Below are positions 1 through 7,646 of a stretch of 14,203 nucleotides of DNA, piece after piece. Origin of the DNA: Caldilinea sp. (GTDB taxonomy: Bacteria > Chloroflexota > Anaerolineae > Caldilineales > Caldilineaceae). The stretch is taken from NCBI GenBank assembly GCA_026389955.1, contig JAPLGY010000296.1, positions 1-14,203 on the forward strand, read 5' to 3'. A program made the translations under genes and the position numbers. Positions within the stretch are counted from its first letter, which is position 1; every line of letters begins with the position of its first letter. Under the pieces are notes generated by a model. The model ran no database searches. It was given only the letters and a program-made list of their open reading frames with translations, and had not been told where the DNA came from.

Positions 1-3000
1 CAGCGCGCTGTGCTCGATCGGCTGGCAGCAGAGGGTGTGGAGGTGCAAATTGCCCAGCTCGATGTCGCCGACCCCGCTGCCATGCAGCGGCTCTTTGAGG
101 GGTTGAAGGCGGCGGGCGATGCGGGCAGGCCGCTCAGAGGGGTGATGCATGTCGCCGGAGTTCTAGACGACGGCATTTTGCTCAACCAGAGCTGGGCGCG
201 CTTTGAAAAGGTGCTCAGCGCAAAGATACAGGGCAGCTGGCTGCTGCACACCTTGACCCAGGGAATGGACCTGGACTTCATGGTTTTTTTCTCTTCGGTT
301 GCGTCCTTGCTGGGAAACCCAGGTCAGGGGGCCTACGCCGCCGGCAACGCATTTCTGGATGGGTTGGCCCGCAGCCGCCAGCAGCAGGGGCTGCCCGGCC
401 TCAGCCTCAACTGGGGAGCCTGGGCAGGCGAAGAAGAGAGAGACGGTGGCATGGCCACCCGCACCGCCGCAGTCCAGCGCAGGCTGGATGCAGCGCAGTT
501 CATGTCTCCCCAGCTGGCACTGCTGGCCCTCGAACAGCTGTTGAGCCGCTCCGGCCAGTATGGTGTCGCCCGGATCGACTGGAGTCGGCTGAACAGCCAG
601 CAGGCCTTCCCCTTCCTCGCCAATTTCGTCTTGCCAGAGACTCGCCTGGCACCGCTCTCCGCCTGGCAGCAGCAGCTGGCCGCCCTTCCTGCCAGCCGAC
701 GCCTGGAACATCTGCAGCGCTCCCTGCAAGAGATGGTCGGCCCTATTCTCGGCATGGCCGAACCGCCCAGCATTGCCAGAGGTTTCACCGATCTCGGCAT
801 GGATTCTCTGATGGCGATGGAGCTGCGCCGCGAGCTGGAGCGTGCCTCTGCGTGCAAAATCCCGGCAACAGTTGTCTTCGAATACCCTTCCATCGCCGCC
901 CTGGCCGAATATCTGCTGAACGAACTTCTGGTCCCCTCGCCAGCCGAGGCGAGCGAGCCAGCCCCAGAGCAGAGCCGCAGTCCCGCCGAGCCCATCCCAG
1001 CCATCACCCCAGCCATCAACCCAGCCGACCCAATTGCCGTCATCAGCATGGCCTGCCGCTTCCCGGGGGCCGACAGCCCGGAAGCCTTCTGGGAAATTCT
1101 GTGCAGCCAGCACGACCAGGTACGCGAAATTCCAGCGACCCGGTGGGATGTCGATGCGTTCTACGACCCACAGCGGCCCAAGGCCGGCAAGATGTACGCG
1201 CGCGCCGGCGCTTTTCTCGACCAGGTCGACCAGTTTGACCCGCTTTTTTTCGGCATCTCTCCGCGCGAGGCAGCCAGTATCGACCCGCAGCACCGTCTGC
1301 TGCTCGAGGTGAGCTGGGAGGTGCTGGAGCGGGGCGGACTGGCGCAGCACACGCTGGTCGACAGCCGCACGGGGGTCTTTGTCGGGATCGGAGAGAGCGA
1401 CTATGCGCTGGCGGCCAGGCTGCACGACCTGTCGAGCTTGGAGCCTCACCAGGCGACCGGGGTCGGTCACAGCATCGCTGCCGGCAGGCTGGCCTACACG
1501 CTGGGCTTGCAGGGGCCGACACTGGCGGTGGATACGGCCTGCTCCTCGGCGCTGGTGGCGCTGCATCTGGCCTGCCAGAGCCTGCGCTCCCGCGAGTGTG
1601 ACCTGGCGCTGGCCGGCGCAGCCAGCCTGATACTGGCGCCTGCAGCGTATGTGGCGCTCTCGCAGATGCAAGCGCTCTCGCCCGACGGGCGCTGCAAGAC
1701 TTTCGACGAGACGGCCGACGGCTACGGGCGCGGGGAAGGGGGGGCGATGGTGCTGCTCAAACGGCTCGCCGACGCCGAAGCGGATGGGGACACCGTGCTG
1801 GCTGTAATCCGCGGCAGCGCGGTCAACCACGACGGGCCGAGCAGCGGGCTGACCGTGCCCAACAAGCGCGCCCAGGAAAAATTGCTGGCGTCTGCGCTGG
1901 CCAGCGCCCAGGTCGAGGCGGACGAGGTCAGCTACATCGAGGCGCACGGCACCGGCACACCGCTCGGCGACCCTATCGAGCTGCGCGCGATCGATGCGGT
2001 GTTCGGCCAGCCTCGCCCCTACCCGCTCTACGTCGGGTCGGTCAAGACCCACATTGGCCATCTGGAAGCTGCGGCAGGCATTGCAGGTTTCGTGAAGACC
2101 GTGCTGGCGCTGCAGCATGGCCAGATTCCCCCCCATCTGCATCTGACCCACCCCACCTCCCATCTTGACTGGGAGCAGATGGTGGTGCGCGTGCCCACTG
2201 CACTGCAAGCGTGGCCGGCAGAGCGGCGCGTGGCTGGGGTCAGCGCCTTCGGCTTGAGCGGCACCAACGCCCACCTGATCCTGGAAGCCGCGCCTGCCCG
2301 CGCGCCTGCCCAGCCCTCTGCCGGGCGGCCGTACCGGCTGCTGCCCCTCTCTTTGCGTGACCCAGCGGCGCTGCCTGAACTGGCTGCACGCTACCTGGAG
2401 ATGTTGGAGACAGCGCCTGATCTTGACGCGCTCTGCTACACGGCTGCTGTGGGTCGCAACCACTTTGCCAAACGCGTCGCCCTGGTGGCTCCTGACCAGA
2501 ACACACTGGAAGGTCAGCTGAAAGCCCTGGCGTATGGCAAGGTGGCAGACGGGATCGTGCAGGGCAAGGCTGGCCACTATGCCCCACGCATGGCCCTGCT
2601 CTTCAGCGGCCAAGGGGCACAGTACGCCGGCATGGGTCTGGAACTGTATCGCGCCGAACCGCTCTTCCGGCAGACGTTGGAGCGCTGCGCTGCGCTGCTC
2701 GAAGGGCAGCTCGACCGACCGCTGCTCGAAATCCTGGCAGACCCGACCGCCATCCACCAGACAGCCTGCACACAGCCAGCGCTCTTTGCCCTGGAATATA
2801 GCCTGGCAATGCTCTGGCTCTCCTGGGGGATCCAGCCGGAGCTGTTGCTGGGACACAGCGTGGGGGAGCTGGCAGCAGCCTGTGTGGCCGGAGTCTTCAG
2901 CCTGGAGGATGGGCTGAGGCTGGTGGCTGAACGTGGACGGCTGATGGGGTCGCTGCCGCAGGAGGGCGAGATGGTGGCGTTGCCGGTGAGCGAGGTGCGG

Positions 3001-4839
3001 GCCCGAGAGGCGATTGCTGCAGTTTACGTCGTGGGACGGAGCCAGATTCCGCTCGTCAACGAAGAGGCTGTGCGCGCCGAAGTGGCGATAGCCGCAGTCA
3101 ACGGCCCACAGAGTGTGGTGATTGCCGGCCGACGTGCGGCTGTCCAGAAGGTGGTGCAGCGCCTGGCGGCAGAAGGGGTGAAGGGGAAGACGCTGCAGGT
3201 CTCCCATGCATTTCACTCGCCGCTGATGGAGCCGATCCTGGCAGAGTTTGCCGCTGTCGCCCGCAGCGTGCGCTACCACCCCCCCGTTCTGCGCCTGGTT
3301 TCCAATGTGACTGGGCAGCTGGCGGGCGACGAAATCGCCACCCCGGAGTACTGGGTGCGCCATCTGCGCGAGACCGTGCAGTTTGCCGCCGGTGTGGCCA
3401 CCCTGCACGCACAAGGCATCGAGATTTTCTTGGAGATCGGCCCCAAACCTGTGCTGCTGGGCATGGCGGGCGAATGTCTGGATGCCAGCCGACCACTTCC
3501 AGCCCTGCTCCCTTCTCTGCGGTCAGGAGTGTCGGAGGAAAAACAGCTGATCGAGACACTGGGTGCGCTGTATGTGCGCGGCGCCGCCATCGACTGGCAA
3601 ACGTTCACCCCCCCTGCCAACCGACAACGCATCCTGCTGCCCACCTATCCCTTCCAACGGCAGCGCTTCTGGCTCGAGCCGGCCGAGCCGGCCAGCCCGG
3701 TTGCCGCAGCCAGACCTTCGGGGACGATCCGCCAAAATGAGCCAGAGTCGGCAAAAAATTCCGCTGCACCGCAGCAGCAGAAGGAACTGATCCACTCTTT
3801 GCAGCAGACCCTGGCCAGAATTCTCCGGCTGGAGAACACACAGCTTCTGGAGCCACAGCAGAACTTGTTGGAACTGGGTCTCGACTCGCTGCTGACCTTC
3901 GAGGCGCGCAACCAGCTTTCTGCGCTGCTGGGCCGCGAACTGCCCGCCACCCTGCTCTACGACTACCCCACCATCGAGAAATTGGCTGCCTATCTGACCC
4001 CCGTCGGCGGCTTTGCCGCCGATTCCTTGGCGGTCAAGAGACCCCCAAAGCCACCCCAATCGGCCAAACGGCTGGCACGGGGCCACAGTGCGGTCGTGGT
4101 GCTGCAGCCACATGGGACAAAACCGCCCCTCTTTTGTCTTCCCCCGATCGCCGGCACGGTGCAGCCGTACGCCCAGCTGGCAGCCCGGCTTGGCCCAGAA
4201 CAGCCGGTCTACGGCTTGCAGGCAGTGGGGGTGGAGAAGGATCTGACCCCGCTGACCGACCTGCGTGAGATCGCAGCCTACTTTATCGCAGCGCTGCCAG
4301 CAGCTCCACCGGCATGGAGAGCGGGTGGCGCTGCTGGCTGCGCTCGACCAGGAAATGCTGCCCGGCAACAAACTAGAACGATTCTGGAGCGGCACCCGTT
4401 TTCTCTTTACGACCGGCCTTCCCAATCTCTGGCCCTATCTGAGCGATGCCTTTCAATCGGCCGGCAGAACGCAGGCAGCACCGCTGACCCCACAGCTGAA
4501 CGCCTTGCGCACAGCGGTCGGGATGCGGCTGTTGCGCGTGATGATGGCCAACGGCCAGGCACTGACCGACTACCAACCCCACGGCTATCCAGGATCGCTG
4601 GTGCTTTTCCAGACACGTGCCCTGCGCCAGCGTCTGTTGCAGGATCCTACAGCTGGGTGGGGAAAGTATGTGCGCGGCGGTGTCAGTCGGCACGACATTC
4701 CAGGCCATCACATGAACCTGCTGCTGGCCCCGCAGGTTGCCGGTGTGGCAGAAAAGATGCAGCAGGTTCTGCATGCGTGTCAATCCAGCCAGCCATGAAC
4801 TTTTGCAACCAACGTTTGAGGTGGATTTTAGTCCAGTAA
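1..4839 (+). CDS. Type I modular polyketide synthase, 5'-partial (KR-ACP-KS-AT-ACP-broken TE)
   Basis: Multidomain PKS whose frame is open at base 1, so the start lies upstream. Residues are numbered from the GTG at base 10. Seen: KR C-terminal part (1-210) with the LDD motif (52-54, B-type ketoreductases), Lys72, Ser95/96, Tyr109 and Asn113; ACP1 (235-305) with phosphopantetheine Ser266 in GMDS; KS (340-760) with Cys511 in DTACSS, His646 in EAHGTGT and His684 in the GHLE motif; AT (860-1150) with GQGAQ, Ser950 in GHSVGE, Arg975 and HAFH (1066-1069), which in this family indicates malonyl-CoA; ACP2 (1257-1330) with Ser1293 in GLDS; then the first part of a thioesterase (about 1370-1428). There is no KR, DH or ER between AT and ACP2, so the last extension should leave a beta-keto thioester. 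From about base 4297 the frame is wrong: the last ~180 residues read as noise, and the true TE continues in another frame. The ORF stop overlaps the next gene's ribosome binding site. The polyketide product cannot be named from this fragment. Confidence 0.95.
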   Translation, partial: QRAVLDRLAAEGVEVQIAQLDVADPAAMQRLFEGLKAAGDAGRPLRGVMHVAGVLDDGILLNQSWARFEKVLSAKIQGSWLLHTLTQGMDLDFMVFFSSVASLLGNPGQGAYAAGNAFLDGLARSRQQQGLPGLSLNWGAWAGEEERDGGMATRTAAVQRRLDAAQFMSPQLALLALEQLLSRSGQYGVARIDWSRLNSQQAFPFLANFVLPETRLAPLSAWQQQLAALPASRRLEHLQRSLQEMVGPILGMAEPPSIARGFTDLGMDSLMAMELRRELERASACKIPATVVFEYPSIAALAEYLLNELLVPSPAEASEPAPEQSRSPAEPIPAITPAINPADPIAVISMACRFPGADSPEAFWEILCSQHDQVREIPATRWDVDAFYDPQRPKAGKMYARAGAFLDQVDQFDPLFFGISPREAASIDPQHRLLLEVSWEVLERGGLAQHTLVDSRTGVFVGIGESDYALAARLHDLSSLEPHQATGVGHSIAAGRLAYTLGLQGPTLAVDTACSSALVALHLACQSLRSRECDLALAGAASLILAPAAYVALSQMQALSPDGRCKTFDETADGYGRGEGGAMVLLKRLADAEADGDTVLAVIRGSAVNHDGPSSGLTVPNKRAQEKLLASALASAQVEADEVSYIEAHGTGTPLGDPIELRAIDAVFGQPRPYPLYVGSVKTHIGHLEAAAGIAGFVKTVLALQHGQIPPHLHLTHPTSHLDWEQMVVRVPTALQAWPAERRVAGVSAFGLSGTNAHLILEAAPARAPAQPSAGRPYRLLPLSLRDPAALPELAARYLEMLETAPDLDALCYTAAVGRNHFAKRVALVAPDQNTLEGQLKALAYGKVADGIVQGKAGHYAPRMALLFSGQGAQYAGMGLELYRAEPLFRQTLERCAALLEGQLDRPLLEILADPTAIHQTACTQPALFALEYSLAMLWLSWGIQPELLLGHSVGELAAACVAGVFSLEDGLRLVAERGRLMGSLPQEGEMVALPVSEVRAREAIAAVYVVGRSQIPLVNEEAVRAEVAIAAVNGPQSVVIAGRRAAVQKVVQRLAAEGVKGKTLQVSHAFHSPLMEPILAEFAAVARSVRYHPPVLRLVSNVTGQLAGDEIATPEYWVRHLRETVQFAAGVATLHAQGIEIFLEIGPKPVLLGMAGECLDASRPLPALLPSLRSGVSEEKQLIETLGALYVRGAAIDWQTFTPPANRQRILLPTYPFQRQRFWLEPAEPASPVAAARPSGTIRQNEPESAKNSAAPQQQKELIHSLQQTLARILRLENTQLLEPQQNLLELGLDSLLTFEARNQLSALLGRELPATLLYDYPTIEKLAAYLTPVGGFAADSLAVKRPPKPPQSAKRLARGHSAVVVLQPHGTKPPLFCLPPIAGTVQPYAQLAARLGPEQPVYGLQAVGVEKDLTPLTDLREIAAYFIAALPAAPPAWRAGGAAGCARPGNAARQQTRTILERHPFSLYDRPSQSLALSERCLSIGRQNAGSTADPTAERLAHSGRDAAVARDDGQRPGTDRLPTPRLSRIAGAFPDTCPAPASVAGSYSWVGKVCARRCQSARHSRPSHEPAAGPAGCRCGRKDAAGSACVSIQPAMNFCNQRLRWILVQ
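4298..4798 (+). pseudogene. Out-of-frame C-terminal part of the PKS thioesterase
   Basis: This frame continues the TE domain of the upstream PKS. It starts QQLHRHGERVALLAALD, the segment that normally follows the nucleophile elbow in type I PKS/NRPS thioesterases. It ends with the usual beta-strand (GSLVLFQTRA), a GWGKYV segment and IPGHHMNLL, which carries the expected catalytic His. It stops at TGA 4796-4798. The block with the GxSxG serine, normally about 25 residues between the Y-hydrophobic-AAL helix (frame 1, 4279-4296) and this segment, is absent. A deletion of about 70-80 nt whose length is 3n+2 explains both the loss and the frame change. A short CAGC-type microhomology at the junction would favour slippage (inference). 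An assembly error in a repetitive PKS gene is the main alternative. Confidence 0.85.
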
Positions 4840-4843
4840 GGAG
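4837..4843 (+). promoter_or_regulatory. Ribosome binding site of the decarboxylase-like gene
   Basis: TAAGGAG lies 5 nt upstream of ATG 4849. Its first three bases are the stop codon of the frame-shifted PKS ORF. After the frame shift, termination at this TAA could couple translation of the two genes, whereas the original PKS frame would have stopped 38 nt earlier at 4798. Confidence 0.75.
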
Positions 4844-4848
4844 TTTTT

Positions 4849-5685
4849 ATGTCGTACGAATTTTTGCCCGACCAGATGTATCTGATGCCGACCCACTTTG
4901 GGCCTGCGCTGGGCCCACGCCAAAACCCGGAAGGGGGACGTTTCCCATTTCAGGAGGACCCCAAGTCGACCACCTACATGGTTAACTTTCTCAGCGATGC
5001 TCAGCAGCTGAAGGCCATGCTGCCCCCTGGCTTCGAGCTGGCCGGTGAACCGGTTGTGACCGTCTCGCTCACTTACATGACCGAGATCGGCTGGCTGGCC
5101 GGTCGCGGCTACGCTATGCTCGGGCTGACCATCCCAGCCACCTTCCATGGCCAACAGGAGACGGTCACAGGGGATTTTCTGACTGTCCTCTGGGAGAACA
5201 GGACAGAGCCCATCATCACCGGGCGTGAAGAGCTGGGCTTCTCCAAAATTTACTGTGCGCTGCCCGACCCGCTGGTCTATCGGGGCAGAACCCACTGCAC
5301 CGCCAGCTGGGATGGCTACAAGTTCATGGACCTGACTGTCGAAAATCTGCGCGCCCTGACACCCGCAGAGATTGGGGCCGTATTGGGAGGACGGCGCAGC
5401 GCCGGCTACCTGCACTACAAATACATGCCGCGCACCGGCGAGTGGGGCGTCGCCGATGCCGCCTACGCCACCCTCTCCCCCAGCGGCGTCTCCAACCAAA
5501 AGCTGGAAGGGGTCTGGGCAGGTGAAGGGAGTGTGCACTTCCATGCGGCGCGGTGGGAAGACATGCCGACGCAGTACCGCATCGTCAACGCGTTTCATGC
5601 CCTTCCCATGCTTGAGGCACGCGGCGCGTTGATGCTGAAAGCAGTGGGCGGCACCGACATGTACAGCCAGCGTATTCTGCGCTGA
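4849..5685 (+). CDS. Acetoacetate decarboxylase-like family protein (278 aa)
   Basis: Soluble protein of the acetoacetate decarboxylase-like superfamily, whose classic member decarboxylates a beta-keto acid through a lysine Schiff base. The fold signature is seen in TGREELGFSKIY (124-135): it matches the conserved TGRE..GYPKK region of the family, and Lys133 aligns with the Schiff-base lysine. The neighbouring lysine of the classic enzyme is Ile134 here, so activity may differ; some superfamily members act as aldolase/dehydratases. Length (278 aa) is near the family norm of about 245-270. A strong TAAGGAG lies 5 nt before the ATG and decides the start. The gene begins 9 bases after the PKS ORF ends, suggesting one operon. 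Because the last PKS module lacks a KR, a beta-keto product is expected, and decarboxylation or cyclisation of it is a reasonable role (inference). Confidence 0.8.
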   Translation: MSYEFLPDQMYLMPTHFGPALGPRQNPEGGRFPFQEDPKSTTYMVNFLSDAQQLKAMLPPGFELAGEPVVTVSLTYMTEIGWLAGRGYAMLGLTIPATFHGQQETVTGDFLTVLWENRTEPIITGREELGFSKIYCALPDPLVYRGRTHCTASWDGYKFMDLTVENLRALTPAEIGAVLGGRRSAGYLHYKYMPRTGEWGVADAAYATLSPSGVSNQKLEGVWAGEGSVHFHAARWEDMPTQYRIVNAFHALPMLEARGALMLKAVGGTDMYSQRILR

Positions 5686-5700
5686 CAAGCACGAGAGAAA

Positions 5701-6201
5701 ATGATGAACCCAGAACAGCTGCGTCAGGCTGAAAAAACCTTCTACCGCCAACTCAACCAGCTTGTGGAGCCACTCGTGCGGGCCGGGCTGGGAGGGCCTC
5801 TGCTCTTCCCTGCCGGGCTGATCCTGTTGGAGACGCGCGGGCGCATCTCTGGCAGGATCTACCGCACCCCGGTCTTGGCCCTGCGCTGGGGAGAGCTTTT
5901 TTTTGTGAGCACTGTGCGCAACCAATCCCAGTGGTTCAAAAATCTGGCTGCGTGCCCGACGATCGACTGTTGGATCAACGGCAGAGAGCAGCGGGCCACC
6001 GCCTACTTGTTCAGCCCGGAAGTGGCCCCCTACGCGTTGGAAACCCTGCCCGATCCTCTCCAGCGCATTGCATCCGGGCTGCGCCTCTACAGCGACCTGA
6101 CTCGGGTCAGTGTGGCGGTGCTGGAGGTTTCTGGGGTGGTTGGCGGGGCTGTGGAAATGGACAGGGTGCCCACAGATCCTGCTTCTCTCTCCTCGCCCTG
6201 A
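5701..6201 (+). CDS. Nitroreductase/F420H2-dependent quinone reductase family protein (166 aa)
   Basis: Small split-barrel protein of the deazaflavin (F420H2)-dependent nitroreductase/quinone reductase family (Ddn-like). The two family blocks are visible: LETRGRISGRIYRTPVL (43-59), which corresponds to the T.GR.SG..R..PL cofactor-binding stretch, and WFKNLAACPTIDCWINGRE (78-96), matching the W..NL..NP.V.V...G motif. No signal peptide is seen. The ATG at 5701 is followed by a second ATG at 5704, and only a weak GAGAG precedes them, so either may be used. It starts 15 nt after the decarboxylase-like gene, so the two are very likely co-transcribed. A redox tailoring step on the polyketide is possible but unproven. 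FMN or heme-related split-barrel proteins are the alternative assignment. Confidence 0.75.
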   Translation: MMNPEQLRQAEKTFYRQLNQLVEPLVRAGLGGPLLFPAGLILLETRGRISGRIYRTPVLALRWGELFFVSTVRNQSQWFKNLAACPTIDCWINGREQRATAYLFSPEVAPYALETLPDPLQRIASGLRLYSDLTRVSVAVLEVSGVVGGAVEMDRVPTDPASLSSP

Positions 6202-6234
6202 AACAGTGTTGGACAAGCCATCGACGCTGCGGCA

Positions 6235-6248
6235 GATAAATATTTATC
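6235..6248. promoter_or_regulatory. Perfect AT-rich palindrome before the lipase gene
   Basis: GATAAATATTTATC is its own reverse complement (14 bp). It sits in the 70-nt gap between two genes, in a short AT-rich island (about 6235-6260) within GC-rich DNA. It could be an operator, or part of a promoter for the lipase and following genes. A TTGGAC lies upstream at 6209, but its spacing to GATAAA is about 20 bp, longer than ideal, so no promoter is claimed with confidence. Confidence 0.45.
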
Positions 6249-6254
6249 GTTCGT

Positions 6255-6264
6255 AAAAAAGGAG
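6255..6264 (+). promoter_or_regulatory. Ribosome binding site supporting the GTG start of the lipase
   Basis: AAAAAAGGAG ends 7 nt before GTG 6272. The first in-frame ATG is 18 codons further in and lacks a comparable site, so GTG is preferred. Confidence 0.7.
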
Positions 6265-6271
6265 ATTTGTT

Positions 6272-7609
6272 GTGAACCTACCCGATCGAATTGTAAGCGG
6301 TTTCAATTTCGATGAAGCCCTGGAGATGACAGACCTCTGTCGCCTGGTCTACAAAGTGTTCGACGAAACCACCTCGACCGACCCTGAGGCGCTTTTCAAT
6401 GCTCTTTACACGGGCGAATGGCGCTACGTGCATGCCATCAGCGACTACGACACCGACGGACGCTGCATGATCCTGCGGCGTGGACAGCGCAATCAGTTTG
6501 TGGTGGTCTTCCGCGGCTCGATTGTGACCGGAGGGGGGATCGAACTGACCAACCTGGCGGCTGGGATGGAAGACCGCATGGTCGAATACGAGAAGCTGCG
6601 CGGGGAGCCGACCCATCCCCCCCGCGATACACGGGTCCACCAGGGTTATCTGAACACCTTCAACGGCTTCAAGGACGAACTGGTCTTCTTTTTTGAGACG
6701 TTGGTCGGGTCGCAGCTGGAGCAGAGCCTGCTGGCTGGTCTGGTCGAGTCGGACGACGACGAAAGCGCCTCCCGCATTGCTGCGCTGGGTGCCGGGCTGG
6801 GGGTCAAATATGGCCGCGAGGTGGGCAAGAAAATTGCACAGCAGCTCACCGAGGTGGTCGGCCAGATCAAACAGGGGGAAGTGGGGATGTCGGCGGTTTC
6901 GCTCGACAAGCTGGTGGCCAAAAATGTGCGTTTCCACCAGGTGTTGATGGGCCAGAGCGAGCCGCAGCAGGCCGACCTGGCTTCAGAAAAGCTGGAGCTC
7001 TATGTGACCGGCCACAGCTTGGGGGGTGCGCTCGCAACCTTGTGCGTCCTCTACCTCAAGCGCTACTTCGACTCTCAGTCTGACTGGCCAGCCTATGCAC
7101 TCAAAAAATACAGCATCGGCAGCCCGCGCGTCGGCAACAAATACTTTGTCGAATACTACAACAGCCTGATGCACGGCTTCAGCCAGCGCATTCAAAACCT
7201 GGCAGACCCGGTGCCCTACGGCCCGCGCGACCCGGTGCCCCCCAGCGCGATCCCGGCCTTGCTGGTGCCTGGGGTCGACCACATCCGCAACGGCGAAGAG
7301 TTCTACGCCTTCTTCCAACATGTGGGTGAGGCCTACACGATCTTTGGGACAGGGCACCAGACCCTTGACCTGGACTTCGGGGGGCCCTTCAAGATCAGCA
7401 TCCCTATCCCCTTCCCACACGGGCCAGACGGCTACAAGGACATGCTGATCGAGGCCCGTGAGGCCCAACAGCGGATGCTCAGGCCCTTCCAGGGGCTGAC
7501 GACCTCACTCTTTGCCAACCAGGAGCGGCAGCTGACCGATCTGCAAAAACAGATCGCTGCGCTGCAGTCTGCGGTCAAGGAGCTGACTGCCAGCAAGGCC
7601 AAAGCGTGA
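6272..7609 (+). CDS. Class 3 lipase family protein with C-terminal coiled coil (445 aa)
   Basis: Alpha/beta-hydrolase of the lipase class 3 family (ester hydrolysis of acylglycerols or related lipids). Seen: the oxyanion-region strand VVVFRGS (77-83), HQGYLNTF (123-130), the nucleophile elbow TGHSLGGA with Ser249, IGSPRVGN (282-289), Asp312 in LADPVPYGP and a candidate catalytic His383. An insert at about 140-240 separates HQGYLNTF from the nucleophile elbow. It is charged and helix-prone and longer than in typical members, so it may be a lid or interaction segment. Residues 412-440 show heptad-like leucine spacing, consistent with a short coiled coil. No signal peptide is evident, so the protein is probably cytoplasmic or membrane-associated. 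GTG 6272 is chosen because AAAAAAGGAG (6255-6264) lies 7 nt upstream. Confidence 0.88.
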   Translation: MNLPDRIVSGFNFDEALEMTDLCRLVYKVFDETTSTDPEALFNALYTGEWRYVHAISDYDTDGRCMILRRGQRNQFVVVFRGSIVTGGGIELTNLAAGMEDRMVEYEKLRGEPTHPPRDTRVHQGYLNTFNGFKDELVFFFETLVGSQLEQSLLAGLVESDDDESASRIAALGAGLGVKYGREVGKKIAQQLTEVVGQIKQGEVGMSAVSLDKLVAKNVRFHQVLMGQSEPQQADLASEKLELYVTGHSLGGALATLCVLYLKRYFDSQSDWPAYALKKYSIGSPRVGNKYFVEYYNSLMHGFSQRIQNLADPVPYGPRDPVPPSAIPALLVPGVDHIRNGEEFYAFFQHVGEAYTIFGTGHQTLDLDFGGPFKISIPIPFPHGPDGYKDMLIEAREAQQRMLRPFQGLTTSLFANQERQLTDLQKQIAALQSAVKELTASKAKA

Positions 7610-7633
7610 CCGCCAGAGGCTGGAAACAAAATC

Positions 7634-7640
7634 AGAGGAA
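7634..7640 (+). promoter_or_regulatory. Ribosome binding site supporting a TTG start
   Basis: AGAGGAA lies 6 nt before TTG 7647. No in-frame ATG occurs before residue 163 of the kinase, which is deep in the conserved domain, so TTG is the best start. Confidence 0.65.
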
Positions 7641-7646
7641 CCTGGG

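Noticed and set aside
163..3414. 1083-codon open frame on the - strand
   Set aside because: It lies wholly antisense to the PKS with its clear domains. The composition (Gln/His/Arg/Gly-rich, no motif) is that of a codon-bias shadow.
4828..6216. 462-codon open frame on the - strand, and similar frames at 3523-4425 and 7632-9101
   Set aside because: Antisense shadows of recognised + strand genes in GC-rich DNA.
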